64,000 nucleotides of DNA from CBDCGJ01 sp965216645 (GCA_965216645.1 CBDCGJ010000011.1:77418-141417), one strand, 5' to 3'; shown: positions 26,899-36,061, counted from the stretch's first letter. Translations and numbers: made by a program. The notes: generated by a model from the sequence alone, not told the origin.

Positions 26899-28107
26899 TC
26901 AGGCGAAGGTCAAATCTTCGACCGACAAGGTCGCATTCATGACCGTTATCGAACTGCCAAAGGCGAGGTGAAAGATCGTATGTCCGCCTGTATTGACGGT
27001 AGAGACGGGGGCGGATGTCAACGCCAGGATATCGGCTTGGGTTTCGAAGTCGAAAATCGTGTCGTCACCATTCGCCGCGAAAATGTAAAACGTATCCTGC
27101 CCGGAGCCGCCATATAAACTATCGCTTCCGCTCCCGCCACTCAGGCTATCGTTGCCCCGATTGCCATAAAGCAGATCGTTGCCCGATCCGCAGATCAGAA
27201 AATCATCGCCTTGGCCCGCGTAAATTGTGGTCGATCCGCTGCCACCAACAATCGAATCCACGCCGTAATTGCCATAAAGTAAGTCGTTCTCACCAAGGCC
27301 TCGAATAAATTCAACACCTTCTTGCGCTACCATTTTACCTGAAGCGTCGGGTGTCAACGGGCCGTCGTTCTGTCCCCCGTAAATCGTATTTCCTTCGTCG
27401 CTTTCACCGGAAATCCAGTCCGCTCCCTCGTTACCGTAGATAACTCCCGCGGCGGATATCGTGTCTGCGCCCGCGCCGCCCCAAGCTTGTCCATTATCGC
27501 CACCGATGAAAATGACATCGTCGCCGAGATTGCCGTAAGCGATTTGCTCCTCGCCGAGCAATCTAATCGTGTCATTGCCTTGACCGCCGTAAGCGGTGTT
27601 TTCGCCCGATCGAAAGGAAATGAAATCCTGTCCGACATTGCCGTAGACCAGATTGTCGCCGTTGCCGCCGTAAATGGTTTCGTAGCCGGATTGCATAACA
27701 AGATTACCGTTCGCATCCGGTGTCAGGGGGCCGTCATTTTGGCCACCATAAATCGTGTCATTGCCGAACCCGCTATCGATGTAATCCGCTCCGGCATTGC
27801 CATAGATCAGGTCGTGACCCAGACTTCCGGATAGGCTATCACGGCCGCTGCCGCCCCATAGTGTGTCGTCACCGATTTCGCCAAACAATCGGTCGCTGCC
27901 GTCGCTGCCGAAAATCAAGTCGTCATCGGTCGCTCCCAACAGTGAATCGTTTCCATTGCCGCCGCGAATGGTGTCGAGGCCTTGGTTGCCGAATCCGGTG
28001 TCGTCTCCGCTCGCGAGAATGAGCGAGTCGTTCCCGGCAAGCGCGACAACGATTTCTGAGCTGGAGTCGTCCGTATAGAAGTCGTCGTTAGGCGTAAGAG
28101 TGATCAT
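26899..28107 (-). CDS. RTX-type calcium-binding beta-roll protein (paralogue 4)
   Basis: A 402-residue Gly/Asp nonapeptide-repeat protein, more diverged than paralogues 1-3 but with the same plan: LTPNDD start, RTX repeats, two GGQNDGPLTPDxxG inserts with (Q/E)GVE or SGYE after them, and a C-terminal HTIFHLAFGSSITVM ... LSVEDLTFA signal. Some repeats have degenerated (for example FISFRSGENTAYGG). It stands about 10.6 kb from paralogue 3, upstream of trmFO sequence. A 12-bp perfect inverted repeat lies 100 bp before its start, a candidate control site. Confidence 0.86.
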   Translation of the reverse strand: MITLTPNDDFYTDDSSSEIVVALAGNDSLILASGDDTGFGNQGLDTIRGGNGNDSLLGATDDDLIFGSDGSDRLFGEIGDDTLWGGSGRDSLSGSLGHDLIYGNAGADYIDSGFGNDTIYGGQNDGPLTPDANGNLVMQSGYETIYGGNGDNLVYGNVGQDFISFRSGENTAYGGQGNDTIRLLGEEQIAYGNLGDDVIFIGGDNGQAWGGAGADTISAAGVIYGNEGADWISGESDEGNTIYGGQNDGPLTPDASGKMVAQEGVEFIRGLGENDLLYGNYGVDSIVGGSGSTTIYAGQGDDFLICGSGNDLLYGNRGNDSLSGGSGSDSLYGGSGQDTFYIFAANGDDTIFDFETQADILALTSAPVSTVNTGGHTIFHLAFGSSITVMNATLSVEDLTFA

Positions 28108-28207
28108 ATCGCTAAATTCGTATATCAGAATATTGAAGTGGAAGTATTAATTGAGATAGATTTACCGATAGTACAGTCTAAGTGAGATGAGTAAATAATT
28201 ATTGCGC

Positions 28208-28237
28208 GTCAATATGATTTCTATCAATCATATTGAC
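28208..28237. promoter_or_regulatory. 12-bp perfect inverted repeat upstream of RTX paralogue 4
   Basis: GTCAATATGATT (28208-28219) and AATCATATTGAC (28226-28237) are perfect inverted arms separated by TCTATC. The element sits in an AT-rich intergenic region between the end of the CoA-transferase gene and the RTX start. No T-run follows on the minus strand, so an operator is more likely than an intrinsic terminator, though it could also stop transcription from the CoA-transferase gene. Confidence 0.55.
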
Positions 28238-28301
28238 AGTCTGATTGATTTTGGGTGGCAAAACTTCATCTGATCATAATGAATGCGCGGTAAGTTGGCC
28301 C

Positions 28302-29516
28302 TCAGGTCATTTTTACAATGCCCTGCGAAGCAAACTCTTCACATTGATCGGACGAATATCCGAGACTTCGCAAAAGCGTTTGGCTGTCCGCACCGGGCAT
28401 CGGTGGCGGGCCGGCTGGCGCGAGATCCTGGCCCGGCATTTGGAAGCCGATGCCGGGGACCTGGATATCGCGGTCCGCGCCCGGCACGTTCGGGATATTG
28501 TGCAGAAACCCGCGCGTCGCCAGATGGCCGTCAGCCAGGACTTCGGAAAGGCCTTTCAGCTTGCCGGCCGGTACGCTGTTGGCGTTGAGCAGGTCGGCCC
28601 AATGCGACGCACTCTCGGACTTGAAGATTTTAGCCAAACGCTGCCGCGCTGCAGCGGCTGCTTCGGCATGCGGCGGGATTTCGTCGAGGCGGGGATCGGC
28701 GGCCAAGTCGGGGTCGCCGACCGCCTGCGACAGACTGGCCACTTGCTTCGGCGTATTGGCGACGGTGATCAATTGACCGTCCTTAGTGTCGAAGATGCCG
28801 GAGAAGGGACTTTGTGAGGTCGGCAGGTTGCCGGGGTTCACCGGTTCCACGCCGCTGATCAACAGCGGTCCGATCAGCGGGCCGAGCATGGTCAAGGCGG
28901 ATTCCAACATCGTCACGTCGATATACTGACCGTCGCCCGTCCGCTCCCGCCGCAACAGCGCGCTGGTCACGGCAAAGGCGCCGACGAGGCCGGTCAGATA
29001 GTCGATGATCGGAAAAGAGATGCGGCGCGGCCCTTCCTCCTCGGTGCCGTTCACGGCCATGTAGCCGCTGACGCCCTGCACCAGATAATCGTAGGCGGGA
29101 AAATCCTTCAAGTCGCCGGTCTGCCCGAAGCCGGTGAGAGAGCAATAGACCAAGTTCGGCTTGATCTCTTTCATCGCGTCGTAACCGAGGCCGAGAGAGG
29201 CCAGTTTGCCTGGACGGAAATTTTCCGTCATGACGTCGGCTGTGGCCACAAGCTTTTTCAGGATCTCCTGCCCGCGCGGGGCTTTGAGGTCAAGGGCAAG
29301 AGATTTCTTGCCGGCGTTCTGAACCAGATAATTCGGTGCCAGACCGATATTGTTCAAGGCCGGCTCCGGCCCGCGCCAACGGATGAAGTCTCCTTGGTCG
29401 ACACGGTCGATGCGGATCACTTCCGCGCCCAGCAGGCCCAATTGATAACCGCAATAGGGGCCGGCTAGGACATGTGTGCAGTCGACAATCCTGATGCCGT
29501 CCAAGGGGCGCGTCAT
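28302..29516 (-). CDS. CaiB/BaiF family CoA-transferase (family III)
   Basis: A 404-residue family III CoA-transferase. Visible blocks are RIVDCTHVLAGPYCGYQLGLLGAEVI, the LDLKAPRGQEILKKL region, FRPGKLASLGLGYD, and DYLVQGVSGYMAVNG with the catalytic Asp of the DxxxQ motif. The ATG at 29516 has GGAG just upstream; the TTG four codons earlier is less likely. These enzymes move CoA between acyl donors and acids such as carnitine, formate/oxalate, succinyl or aromatic acids. The substrate is unknown; in this genome a role in aromatic or dicarboxylic acid metabolism would be natural but is inference. Confidence 0.88.
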   Translation of the reverse strand: MTRPLDGIRIVDCTHVLAGPYCGYQLGLLGAEVIRIDRVDQGDFIRWRGPEPALNNIGLAPNYLVQNAGKKSLALDLKAPRGQEILKKLVATADVMTENFRPGKLASLGLGYDAMKEIKPNLVYCSLTGFGQTGDLKDFPAYDYLVQGVSGYMAVNGTEEEGPRRISFPIIDYLTGLVGAFAVTSALLRRERTGDGQYIDVTMLESALTMLGPLIGPLLISGVEPVNPGNLPTSQSPFSGIFDTKDGQLITVANTPKQVASLSQAVGDPDLAADPRLDEIPPHAEAAAAARQRLAKIFKSESASHWADLLNANSVPAGKLKGLSEVLADGHLATRGFLHNIPNVPGADRDIQVPGIGFQMPGQDLAPAGPPPMPGADSQTLLRSLGYSSDQCEEFASQGIVKMT

Positions 29517-29550
29517 ATCGGTCTCCAATACCTAAAAGAATGCAAAAATG

Positions 29551-29582
29551 AAAAGCCGCCATCCCGCGCGGTGCCGGGCGGC
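29551..29582 (-). terminator. Intrinsic terminator after the Kbp-like gene
   Basis: Read on the minus strand, GCCGCC (29582-29577) pairs with GGCGGC (29560-29555), with a further CCCG/CGGG inner stem, and is followed by TTTTCATTTTT. It lies about 45 bp beyond the Kbp-like stop and just before the CoA-transferase start, and fits a factor-independent terminator. Confidence 0.65.
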
Positions 29583-29626
29583 AGCGCGCAGAATAGCGGC
29601 TTGAATGCGGTAATGAAACTGTCGGC

Positions 29627-30073
29627 TTAGGCCGGCGGGATGCGCAGGTTCTGACCCGGGTAGATCTTGTCCGGATGGCTCAGCATCGGCTTGTTGGCTT
29701 CGAAGATCTGAGGATATTTGTTGGCATCGCCATAGAACTCGCGGGCGATCTTCGACAAGGTGTCGCCGCTTTGTACCGTGTAGTATTTCGATTCAGGGGC
29801 TGCTTGCGACGCGGTCAGCCGGCTGTCGACGCGGGCCACCCCCTTGATATTGCCGGCCACAAGGATCGCTTTCTCCAGCTCTTCCTGCGTCAACGCGTTG
29901 CCGGTCAAAATCACCGTATCCCCATCGATCTCGATGTCCAGGTCTTCGAGATTGATCTCGTTTTCGGCCAAACTATCCTCGATCGGCTTTGCGTCTACCT
30001 TGTCAGCGGTACCGATGCCGACGGCGTCGAGAATGGCCTCGCCGGCGTTCTTCACAAAATCAAAAATACCCAT
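29627..30073 (-). CDS. kbp: BON-LysM protein, Kbp/YgaU-like
   Basis: A 148-residue protein beginning MGIFDFVKNAGEAILDAVG, with a BON domain (about 30-88, IDGDTVILTGNALTQEE) and a C-terminal LysM domain (about 97-146, YYTVQSGDTLSKIAREFYGD ... IYPGQNLRIPP). This order, the length and the lack of a signal peptide match E. coli Kbp (YgaU), a cytoplasmic potassium-binding protein. It is followed by an intrinsic terminator and preceded by a DUF937 gene on the same strand by 44 bp. Confidence 0.9.
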   Translation of the reverse strand: MGIFDFVKNAGEAILDAVGIGTADKVDAKPIEDSLAENEINLEDLDIEIDGDTVILTGNALTQEELEKAILVAGNIKGVARVDSRLTASQAAPESKYYTVQSGDTLSKIAREFYGDANKYPQIFEANKPMLSHPDKIYPGQNLRIPPA

Positions 30074-30117
30074 CTGGTCATCTCCATGTTTGTTAGATTA
30101 TGGGTTTCGAATAGGGG

Positions 30118-30711
30118 TCAGCGGGTCAGCATTTTGCCGGCCATGCCGATGATGTCGTCCATCGCCGAGCCGTCGCCATCCGCGTCCAAAAGGGAGCCGA
30201 GAATATCGGCCATGCCGCCGCCCGAACTGCCACCGCGGCCGCCGCCGAGCATGCCTTCCAGAAGGCCGCCGCCAAGACCGCCGCTTTGGCCGCCGCCGCC
30301 GGCGTTCTTCGCCAACATACCCATAACCACCGAAGCGACGATGGGCAGCATTTTCTTGAGCACGTCGGAACCGATGCCGGTGTTTTGCGACGCCCGGTCC
30401 GCGACTTGCCGGCTGACGTCCTTACTCCCGAAAATATGGCCCAGAATACCGTTGCCTTCGTTGATCATGTCCGGCTGACCGAACAATTCGCCGTCGTCGA
30501 CATAGCGGCTATGGTTGCCGCCGGTGAGGGCGCCGATCAAATCGTCCATGCCGCCGTCGGACTGGGTGTTATTGCGGAGACCGCCGAGCAGAGCCGGGAG
30601 CAGTTGTGCGACGGCCGCTTCGGTTTGCGAGGAAGACAGACCGAACTGGCGGCCTAAATTCTGTTGCAACCCGCCGCCTTGGGCGGACAGGAGTTCTTCA
30701 AGCAGGGACAT
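30118..30711 (-). CDS. DUF937 family protein
   Basis: A 197-residue YidB/DUF937-type protein: SLLEELLSAQGGGLQQNLGRQFGLS at the start, then AAVAQLLPALLGGL, GHIFGSK and LKKMLPIVASVVMGMLAKN. The last third is a Gly-rich low-complexity linker with a short conserved end (MADILGSLLDADGDGSAMDDIIGM). Family members are abundant small proteins of unknown function. Together with the Kbp-like gene it may form a small stress-related unit; this is inference from adjacency only. Confidence 0.85.
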   Translation of the reverse strand: MSLLEELLSAQGGGLQQNLGRQFGLSSSQTEAAVAQLLPALLGGLRNNTQSDGGMDDLIGALTGGNHSRYVDDGELFGQPDMINEGNGILGHIFGSKDVSRQVADRASQNTGIGSDVLKKMLPIVASVVMGMLAKNAGGGGQSGGLGGGLLEGMLGGGRGGSSGGGMADILGSLLDADGDGSAMDDIIGMAGKMLTR

Positions 30712-30823
30712 AGGGAACCTCGTGGGTAAATAAATTTTCGCGTATAGGCTGTTGAGCTAAATCTAACGCATTCGCCCTTAAACAAAAAGTGTCCAATTGG
30801 TTAATTGGTTAATTCCAAGCGAC

Positions 30824-33730
30824 TTAGGCCGCTTTACGCTTACGGCCGCCTTTCTTTTTGGCCGTTGGCTTTTTTACCGGCGTCGCCTCGACTTTGATTT
30901 TGCGTCGGCCCAACAGCTTTTTCAGATAGGGCGCGGTGTGGCTTTCCTTGGCTTTCGTCACTTCTTCCGGCGTGCCCATGGCGACGATGCGGCCGCCGCC
31001 GTCGCCGCCCTCGGGACCGAGATCGATGATCCAATCCGCGGTTTTGATGACCTCGAGGTTGTGTTCGATCACCACCACCGTATTGCCGGCATCGACCAAC
31101 GCATGCAGCACTTCAAGAAGCTTACGTACATCCTCGAAATGCAGGCCGGTGGTCGGTTCGTCGAGAATATAAAGGGTCTTGCCCGTGGCTCGCTTGGATA
31201 ACTCCTTCGCCAACTTCACCCGCTGCGCTTCGCCGCCCGACAGCGTGGTCGCCTGCTGACCGACATGGATATAGCCCAAGCCGACCTTCTGCAGGGTCAC
31301 GAGTTTATCGCGGACCTGCGGTACCGCCTTGAAAAATTCCGCCGCTTCGTCGACGGTCATGTCGAGGACGTCCGCGATGGACTTGTCGCGGAAGGTGATT
31401 TCCAGCGTTTCCCGGTTGTAGCGGCGGCCGTGGCAGACGTCGCATTGCACGTAAATGTCGGGCAGAAAATGCATCTCGATCTTGATCAAGCCGTCGCCCT
31501 GGCAGGCTTCGCAGCGCCCGCCTTTCACGTTGAAGGAGAAGCGGCCAGGCTTGTAGCCGCGGACGCCGGCTTCGGGCAATCCGGCGAACCAGTCGCGGAT
31601 CGGCGTGAAGGCGCCCGTATAGGTCGCCGGGTTCGAGCGCGGCGTACGGCCGATCGGCGATTGATCGATATCGACCACCTTGTCGAGGAAATGCAGACCG
31701 TCGATGCTGTCGAAATCGCCGGGTTGATGACGGGCGCCGTTCAGGAAACGGGCCAGCGCCTTGTACAAGGTTTCGATAATAAGGGTGGACTTACCGCTGC
31801 CGCTGACGCCGGTGATGCAGGTCAGCGTGCCCATGGGAATATCGGCTGTCACGTCCTGCAGATTATTTTCCCTCGCGCCGCCGATGCTGAGGACTTGGCC
31901 CTCTCGACCGGCCCGACGGGCCTTGGGTAGAGGCACCTGTTTCATGCCCGTCAGATATTGTCCCGTGAGGCTGTTGGGGTTGGCCATGACCTGTTCCGGC
32001 GTGCCCTCGGCAACGACTTCACCGCCATGGCGGCCGGCGGCCGGACCCATGTCGATGACGTGGTCGGCGCTGGTGATCGCCTCCTCGTCATGCTCCACCA
32101 CGATCACGGTATTGCCGAGATCGCGCAGGCGCTTCAGGGTCTCGAGTAAGCGCGCATTGTCGCGCTGGTGCAGGCCGATGGACGGCTCGTCCAGCACATA
32201 GAGTACGCCGGTCAGGCCGGAGCCTATCTGACTGGCCAAACGGATGCGCTGGCTTTCGCCGCCGGAAAGTGTGCCGGAGTTACGCGACAGGGTGAGATAT
32301 TCAAGACCCACATTGACCAGGAAGCCGAGCCGTTCGTTGATCTCCCGCAACACCCGCTCGGCGATTTCGTTCTGCTTCGCATCCAGATGATTGTGCAATT
32401 CGGCGAACCAGTCGCGGGCGCGCAGGATCGACATCTCCGCCACCTGACTAACATGCAGGTCGGCAATCTTGACCGCCAAGGCTTCCGGTTTCAGACGATA
32501 GCCATCGCAGGTCGCGCATTCGGTGATGCTTTGGAACCTCTCCATCTCCTCGCGGACCCAGGCGCTGTCGGTTTCCCGGAAGCGCCGCTCCAGATTCGGG
32601 ATTACGCCTTCGAAAGGTTTCTTGGTGCGATAGCTGCGCAGTCCGTCGTCATACGCCATCTCGACCGCCGTCTTGCCTGAGCCGTAGAGGATCGCTTTGC
32701 GCGCCTTCTCCGGCAAATCCTTCCACGCCATGTCGGGGTCGACCTTGTAGTGCCGGGCCAGACTTTCCAGGGTTTGCATATAGTAGGGGCTGGTGGTCTT
32801 CGACCATGGCACGATCACGCCGTCGTGGAGCGAGAGGTCGGGATTCTGCACCACCAGATCCGGATCGAAATAGAGCTCGACACCCAATCCGTCGCAGGCC
32901 GGACACGCGCCGAAGGGATTGTTGAAGGAAAACAGCCGCGGCTCGATCTCCTCGATTGTGAAGCCTGAGACGGGGCAGGCGAATTTGGCCGAGAAGATCG
33001 TCCGCTCGCCGTCTGTCGCGTTTTCCGCCACGGCCAGCCCTTCAGCCAGATTGAGAGCGATCTCCAAACTGTCCGCCAGCCGGCTCTCGATGCCGTCGCG
33101 GAGCACGATGCGGTCGACGACCACGTCGATGTCATGCTTGAACTTCTTGTCGAGCGCCGGGACATCGGCGATTTCGTAAAGCTCGCCATCGACCTTCACG
33201 CGTTGAAAGCCTTGTTTCATGAGTTCGGCAAATTGCTTGCGGTACTCGCCCTTGCGGCCGCGCACAATTGGGGCCAGCAGATAGAGGCGTGTGCCGTCGT
33301 CCATGGCCATCAGCCGGTCGACCATCTGGCTGACGGTTTGGCTGACAATGGGCAGACCGGTGGCCGGCGAGTAGGGGATGCCGACCCTGGCCCAAAGCAA
33401 GCGCATATAGTCGTAGATTTCCGTTACCGTGCCGACGGTGGAACGGGGATTTCGGCTGGTGGTCTTCTGTTCGATGGAGATCGCCGGCGACAGGCCTTCG
33501 ATATGATCGACGTCCGGCTTCTGCATCAGTTCCAGAAACTGACGGGCGTAGGCCGAGAGGCTCTCCACATACCGCCGCTGACCTTCGGCATAAACCGTGT
33601 CGAAGGCGAGGGAGGATTTACCGCTGCCGCTCAAGCCGGTGATCACAACTAGCTCGTCCCGCGGCATGTCCACATCAACGTTTTTCAAGTTATGTTCGCG
33701 CGCACCGCGCACGGAAATCTGCTTCTGCAT
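30824..33730 (-). CDS. uvrA: Excinuclease ABC subunit A (UvrA)
   Basis: A 968-residue tandem ABC ATPase that recognises DNA damage in nucleotide excision repair. Visible are two Walker A motifs (GLSGSGKSSLAF and GVSGSGKSTLI), two signature motifs (LSGGESQRIRLA and LSGGEAQRVKLA), and zinc-type cysteines in CPACDGLG and CEACQGDG...CDVCHG. The C-terminal tail is Lys/Arg-rich. I place the start at the ATG at 33730; an in-frame GTG five codons earlier is the alternative. A LexA-type box lies 29 bp upstream of the ATG, so SOS induction is expected. It is divergent from ssb. Confidence 0.96.
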   Translation of the reverse strand: MQKQISVRGAREHNLKNVDVDMPRDELVVITGLSGSGKSSLAFDTVYAEGQRRYVESLSAYARQFLELMQKPDVDHIEGLSPAISIEQKTTSRNPRSTVGTVTEIYDYMRLLWARVGIPYSPATGLPIVSQTVSQMVDRLMAMDDGTRLYLLAPIVRGRKGEYRKQFAELMKQGFQRVKVDGELYEIADVPALDKKFKHDIDVVVDRIVLRDGIESRLADSLEIALNLAEGLAVAENATDGERTIFSAKFACPVSGFTIEEIEPRLFSFNNPFGACPACDGLGVELYFDPDLVVQNPDLSLHDGVIVPWSKTTSPYYMQTLESLARHYKVDPDMAWKDLPEKARKAILYGSGKTAVEMAYDDGLRSYRTKKPFEGVIPNLERRFRETDSAWVREEMERFQSITECATCDGYRLKPEALAVKIADLHVSQVAEMSILRARDWFAELHNHLDAKQNEIAERVLREINERLGFLVNVGLEYLTLSRNSGTLSGGESQRIRLASQIGSGLTGVLYVLDEPSIGLHQRDNARLLETLKRLRDLGNTVIVVEHDEEAITSADHVIDMGPAAGRHGGEVVAEGTPEQVMANPNSLTGQYLTGMKQVPLPKARRAGREGQVLSIGGARENNLQDVTADIPMGTLTCITGVSGSGKSTLIIETLYKALARFLNGARHQPGDFDSIDGLHFLDKVVDIDQSPIGRTPRSNPATYTGAFTPIRDWFAGLPEAGVRGYKPGRFSFNVKGGRCEACQGDGLIKIEMHFLPDIYVQCDVCHGRRYNRETLEITFRDKSIADVLDMTVDEAAEFFKAVPQVRDKLVTLQKVGLGYIHVGQQATTLSGGEAQRVKLAKELSKRATGKTLYILDEPTTGLHFEDVRKLLEVLHALVDAGNTVVVIEHNLEVIKTADWIIDLGPEGGDGGGRIVAMGTPEEVTKAKESHTAPYLKKLLGRRKIKVEATPVKKPTAKKKGGRKRKAA

Positions 33731-33758
33731 CGGGTCTTTCTGCACTCCAAACCAACGA

Positions 33759-33773
33759 GAACATTATCGGAAC
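33759..33773. promoter_or_regulatory. LexA (SOS) box between uvrA and ssb
   Basis: GAAC (33759-33762), seven bases, then GAAC (33770-33773), a perfect match to the alphaproteobacterial LexA consensus GAAC/GTTC direct repeat with 7-bp spacing. It sits just upstream of uvrA and in the shared divergent region with ssb, both known LexA-regulated genes in this class. Confidence 0.75.
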
Positions 33774-33909
33774 ATTTTGCTGGCAAGACAATGCCGCAAT
33801 GGAATACGCTGTCGGATCAAGGCCCTATAGATCGAACTGGTGTCGCCTAGTTTGGACGCTTATGATCGGGGCACGCGAATCAGATACTTGAACAGAGGTA
33901 GGTTAGATC

Positions 33910-34386
33910 ATGGCCGGCAGCGTCAATAAAGTTATTTTAGTGGGAAATCTTGGGCGCGACCCGGAATCTCGTACCATGAACAATGGCGGTCAGGTGGTTC
34001 ACCTTAACGTAGCAACCTCCGAAAGCTGGCGCGACCGGGAAACGGGCGAACGGCGCGAGAAGACGGAGTGGCATCGGGTGGTGATTTTCAACGAAAATCT
34101 GGGCAAAATCGCCACTCAGTATCTGCAGAAAGGCTCGAAAGTCTATCTCGAAGGCCAATTGCAGACCCGTAAATGGACGGACAATTCCGGTCAGGAACGC
34201 TACACCACGGAAGTCGTCCTGCAACGCTATCGCGGCGAATTGACCATGCTCGACAGCCGCAACCAGGGCGGCGGCTTCGGCGGCGGAGGCGGCGGCGGAT
34301 TTTCCAACGACTCCGGCGGCTATGACAGCGGCCCCGGGGACATGGGCGGCGGCGGTGGCGACCTCGACGACGAAATCCCGTTCTAG
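33910..34386 (+). CDS. ssb: Single-stranded DNA-binding protein
   Basis: A 158-residue SSB: OB-fold (about 1-112) starting MAGSVNKVILVGNLGRDPE with TEWHRVVIFNENLG and GSKVYLEGQLQTRKW, a Gly-rich linker, and the acidic C-terminal tip DDEIPF that recruits DNA-repair partners. The start has GAGGTAGG upstream. Divergent from uvrA with a LexA box between them. Length and tail are fully typical. Confidence 0.97.
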   Translation: MAGSVNKVILVGNLGRDPESRTMNNGGQVVHLNVATSESWRDRETGERREKTEWHRVVIFNENLGKIATQYLQKGSKVYLEGQLQTRKWTDNSGQERYTTEVVLQRYRGELTMLDSRNQGGGFGGGGGGGFSNDSGGYDSGPGDMGGGGGDLDDEIPF

Positions 34387-34421
34387 CAGAACGCAGAAAA
34401 AACCCAATCGAACAACAAACT

Positions 34422-34541
34422 CGTCATCCCGGAGAAGCGTAGCGCGATCCGGGATCTTGAGCAGAATGGAGCAAGCTGTCGAAACGACGCTCTATACTGC
34501 CCGAGATACCGGATAACGGCTTCGCCGTTTCCGGCATGACG
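34422..34541. repeat. Palindromic intergenic repeat with terminal inverted repeats
   Basis: A 120-bp element just after ssb. Its ends CGTCATCCCGG (34422-34432) and CCGGCATGACG (34531-34541) are inverted copies with one mismatch. Inside are TCCCGGA/TCCGGGA arms (34427-34433 and 34448-34454) and a strong hairpin CCGGATAACGGC-TTC-GCCGTTTCCGG (34509-34534). The first hairpin has the look of a widespread alphaproteobacterial intergenic repeat. It may also end ssb transcription. Confidence 0.7.
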
Positions 34542-34592
34542 TTGAAAGAAATTGGGCCGATGTCGACTTTTTCAGCAGCCTGCTATCTGATT

Positions 34593-36044
34593 CTAGCTTA
34601 TGGCGTCCGCCAGGAAGCCCATCGGTGCATTGGTTTCCGACGAGCTGTAGAAGTTTCGGATGTTGGGGATGATCGTCTCCAACACGCTGTCGTTGTCGAT
34701 ACCGAACCAGCGGGCCATCTCGGCGGTGTAGAGGTCCACCGACGTGGTCGGGATCATACGTCCGCGGCCGACATCGAGGGAATTACCGGGCGCGAGCGAC
34801 ACCGGGTAATTGCCGAAGACGTTGCCGCCATTGACGCTGCCGCCCATGACGATGTGGTTGCCGCCCCAGGCATGGTCGCTGCCGTTGTTGCTGTTCGCAT
34901 TCAGGGTACGGGCGAAGTCGGATGCGGTGTAGGTCACGACATCGTCCTGCACGCCCAATTCGACCAACGCGTCGTAGAAAGCTTTCAGGGCGCTGTTGAC
35001 CTGCGGCAGCAGGCCGGCATGGGCGGCCAAAAGGTTGGCATGGTTGTCCCAACCGCCACCTGACGCGAAGAACACTTGCCGATCCTGACCCAACGCGCCG
35101 TGCGCACCGATCGCTTTCGCGACCTGCCGCAGCTGGCGACCGAGGGACGACGCTGAGAATGCGTCTTCGATCGATTGCGAGAAGGTGATGCCCGCAGTGG
35201 CGGCGTTGTAGCTCTCCGCCGCATCGATGGCGCCGGCGCGGAACTTGCGGTGAGTGTCTTTCAACAAGTCGCTATAACTATTGGCGAGGAAACTGTCCGT
35301 GGTCTGGGTCAAGATTCGGTCCAGCGTGTTGGTTCCGCCATAGCCGCTCAAAACCTGAGCGCCATTGTTGTCGTCAACCACGTATGGGATCGTTTGGTCG
35401 CCGGTTTGCAATATATTCAACCGATCGATGGCGATGTTCATGGATATCGCTTCGTTCGTGTTGGTCAAATCGTTCAGCACGTCCGCCATGCGGCCGAGCC
35501 AGCCGGTGATTTCGGTCCGGGATTGCGGCGTGGAAGTCTGCCAGTGCCGCTGCTGATCGCTATGGGAATACAGCCCCAACGGTAAACGGGCGCCGCCGTA
35601 GTAATTGGCGATGTCGACCGGCTCGATGAGAGAGCCGACATTGGCAACGAATGCCAGGTTTCCGCTGTTGTAGAGATCGGCCAGGTCACCAAGCGCTGGG
35701 TGCAGACCGAAGGCGCGATTGCTTTCCAACGGATTGACGATGTCATGGATCGTCCCGTCGTCGGGTAAGGCGAGGGCGCTGCGGGCAGTGACGTAGTCGG
35801 CATACTCCCCAGGTTCCCGCGGCAACAATACATTATGGCTATCGATGCCACCGAACAGAAAAACGCAGACGAGCGCCTTGTAGCCGGTAACGTCGATGGC
35901 CGCGGCGGCCGATTTGGTCAGGCTGAGGTTCACCAGCGTCGACAATGCCGATACTTGCGTCATGGCGGCGCAACCGGCACCCAAGCCAGCCAGGAACTGG
36001 CGCCGGTTCGGCACCGAGGTCGTTTTGTTCGCTTTTTTCATCAT
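34593..36044 (-). CDS. DUF1501 family exported protein
   Basis: A 483-residue protein starting at the ATG at 36044 behind AGGAG. The N-terminus has NRRQFLAGLGAGCAAM, a twin-Arg signal-like sequence. The rest fits DUF1501 (sulfatase-like fold): ALVCVFLFGGIDSHNVLLP, FASGGGWDNHANLL, TYTASDFARTLNANSNNGSD followed by HAWGGNHIVMGG. Homologues often lie next to DUF1800 genes, as here, 17 bp downstream. The pair is common in marine bacteria and is thought to be exported, but its substrate is unknown. Confidence 0.88.
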   Translation of the reverse strand: MMKKANKTTSVPNRRQFLAGLGAGCAAMTQVSALSTLVNLSLTKSAAAAIDVTGYKALVCVFLFGGIDSHNVLLPREPGEYADYVTARSALALPDDGTIHDIVNPLESNRAFGLHPALGDLADLYNSGNLAFVANVGSLIEPVDIANYYGGARLPLGLYSHSDQQRHWQTSTPQSRTEITGWLGRMADVLNDLTNTNEAISMNIAIDRLNILQTGDQTIPYVVDDNNGAQVLSGYGGTNTLDRILTQTTDSFLANSYSDLLKDTHRKFRAGAIDAAESYNAATAGITFSQSIEDAFSASSLGRQLRQVAKAIGAHGALGQDRQVFFASGGGWDNHANLLAAHAGLLPQVNSALKAFYDALVELGVQDDVVTYTASDFARTLNANSNNGSDHAWGGNHIVMGGSVNGGNVFGNYPVSLAPGNSLDVGRGRMIPTTSVDLYTAEMARWFGIDNDSVLETIIPNIRNFYSSSETNAPMGFLADAIS

Positions 36045-36061
36045 TCTCTCCTCTCCCCAAA

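Noticed and set aside
30771..30815. AATTGGTT direct repeats downstream of uvrA
   Set aside because: Only two and a half short copies; too little to call a functional element.
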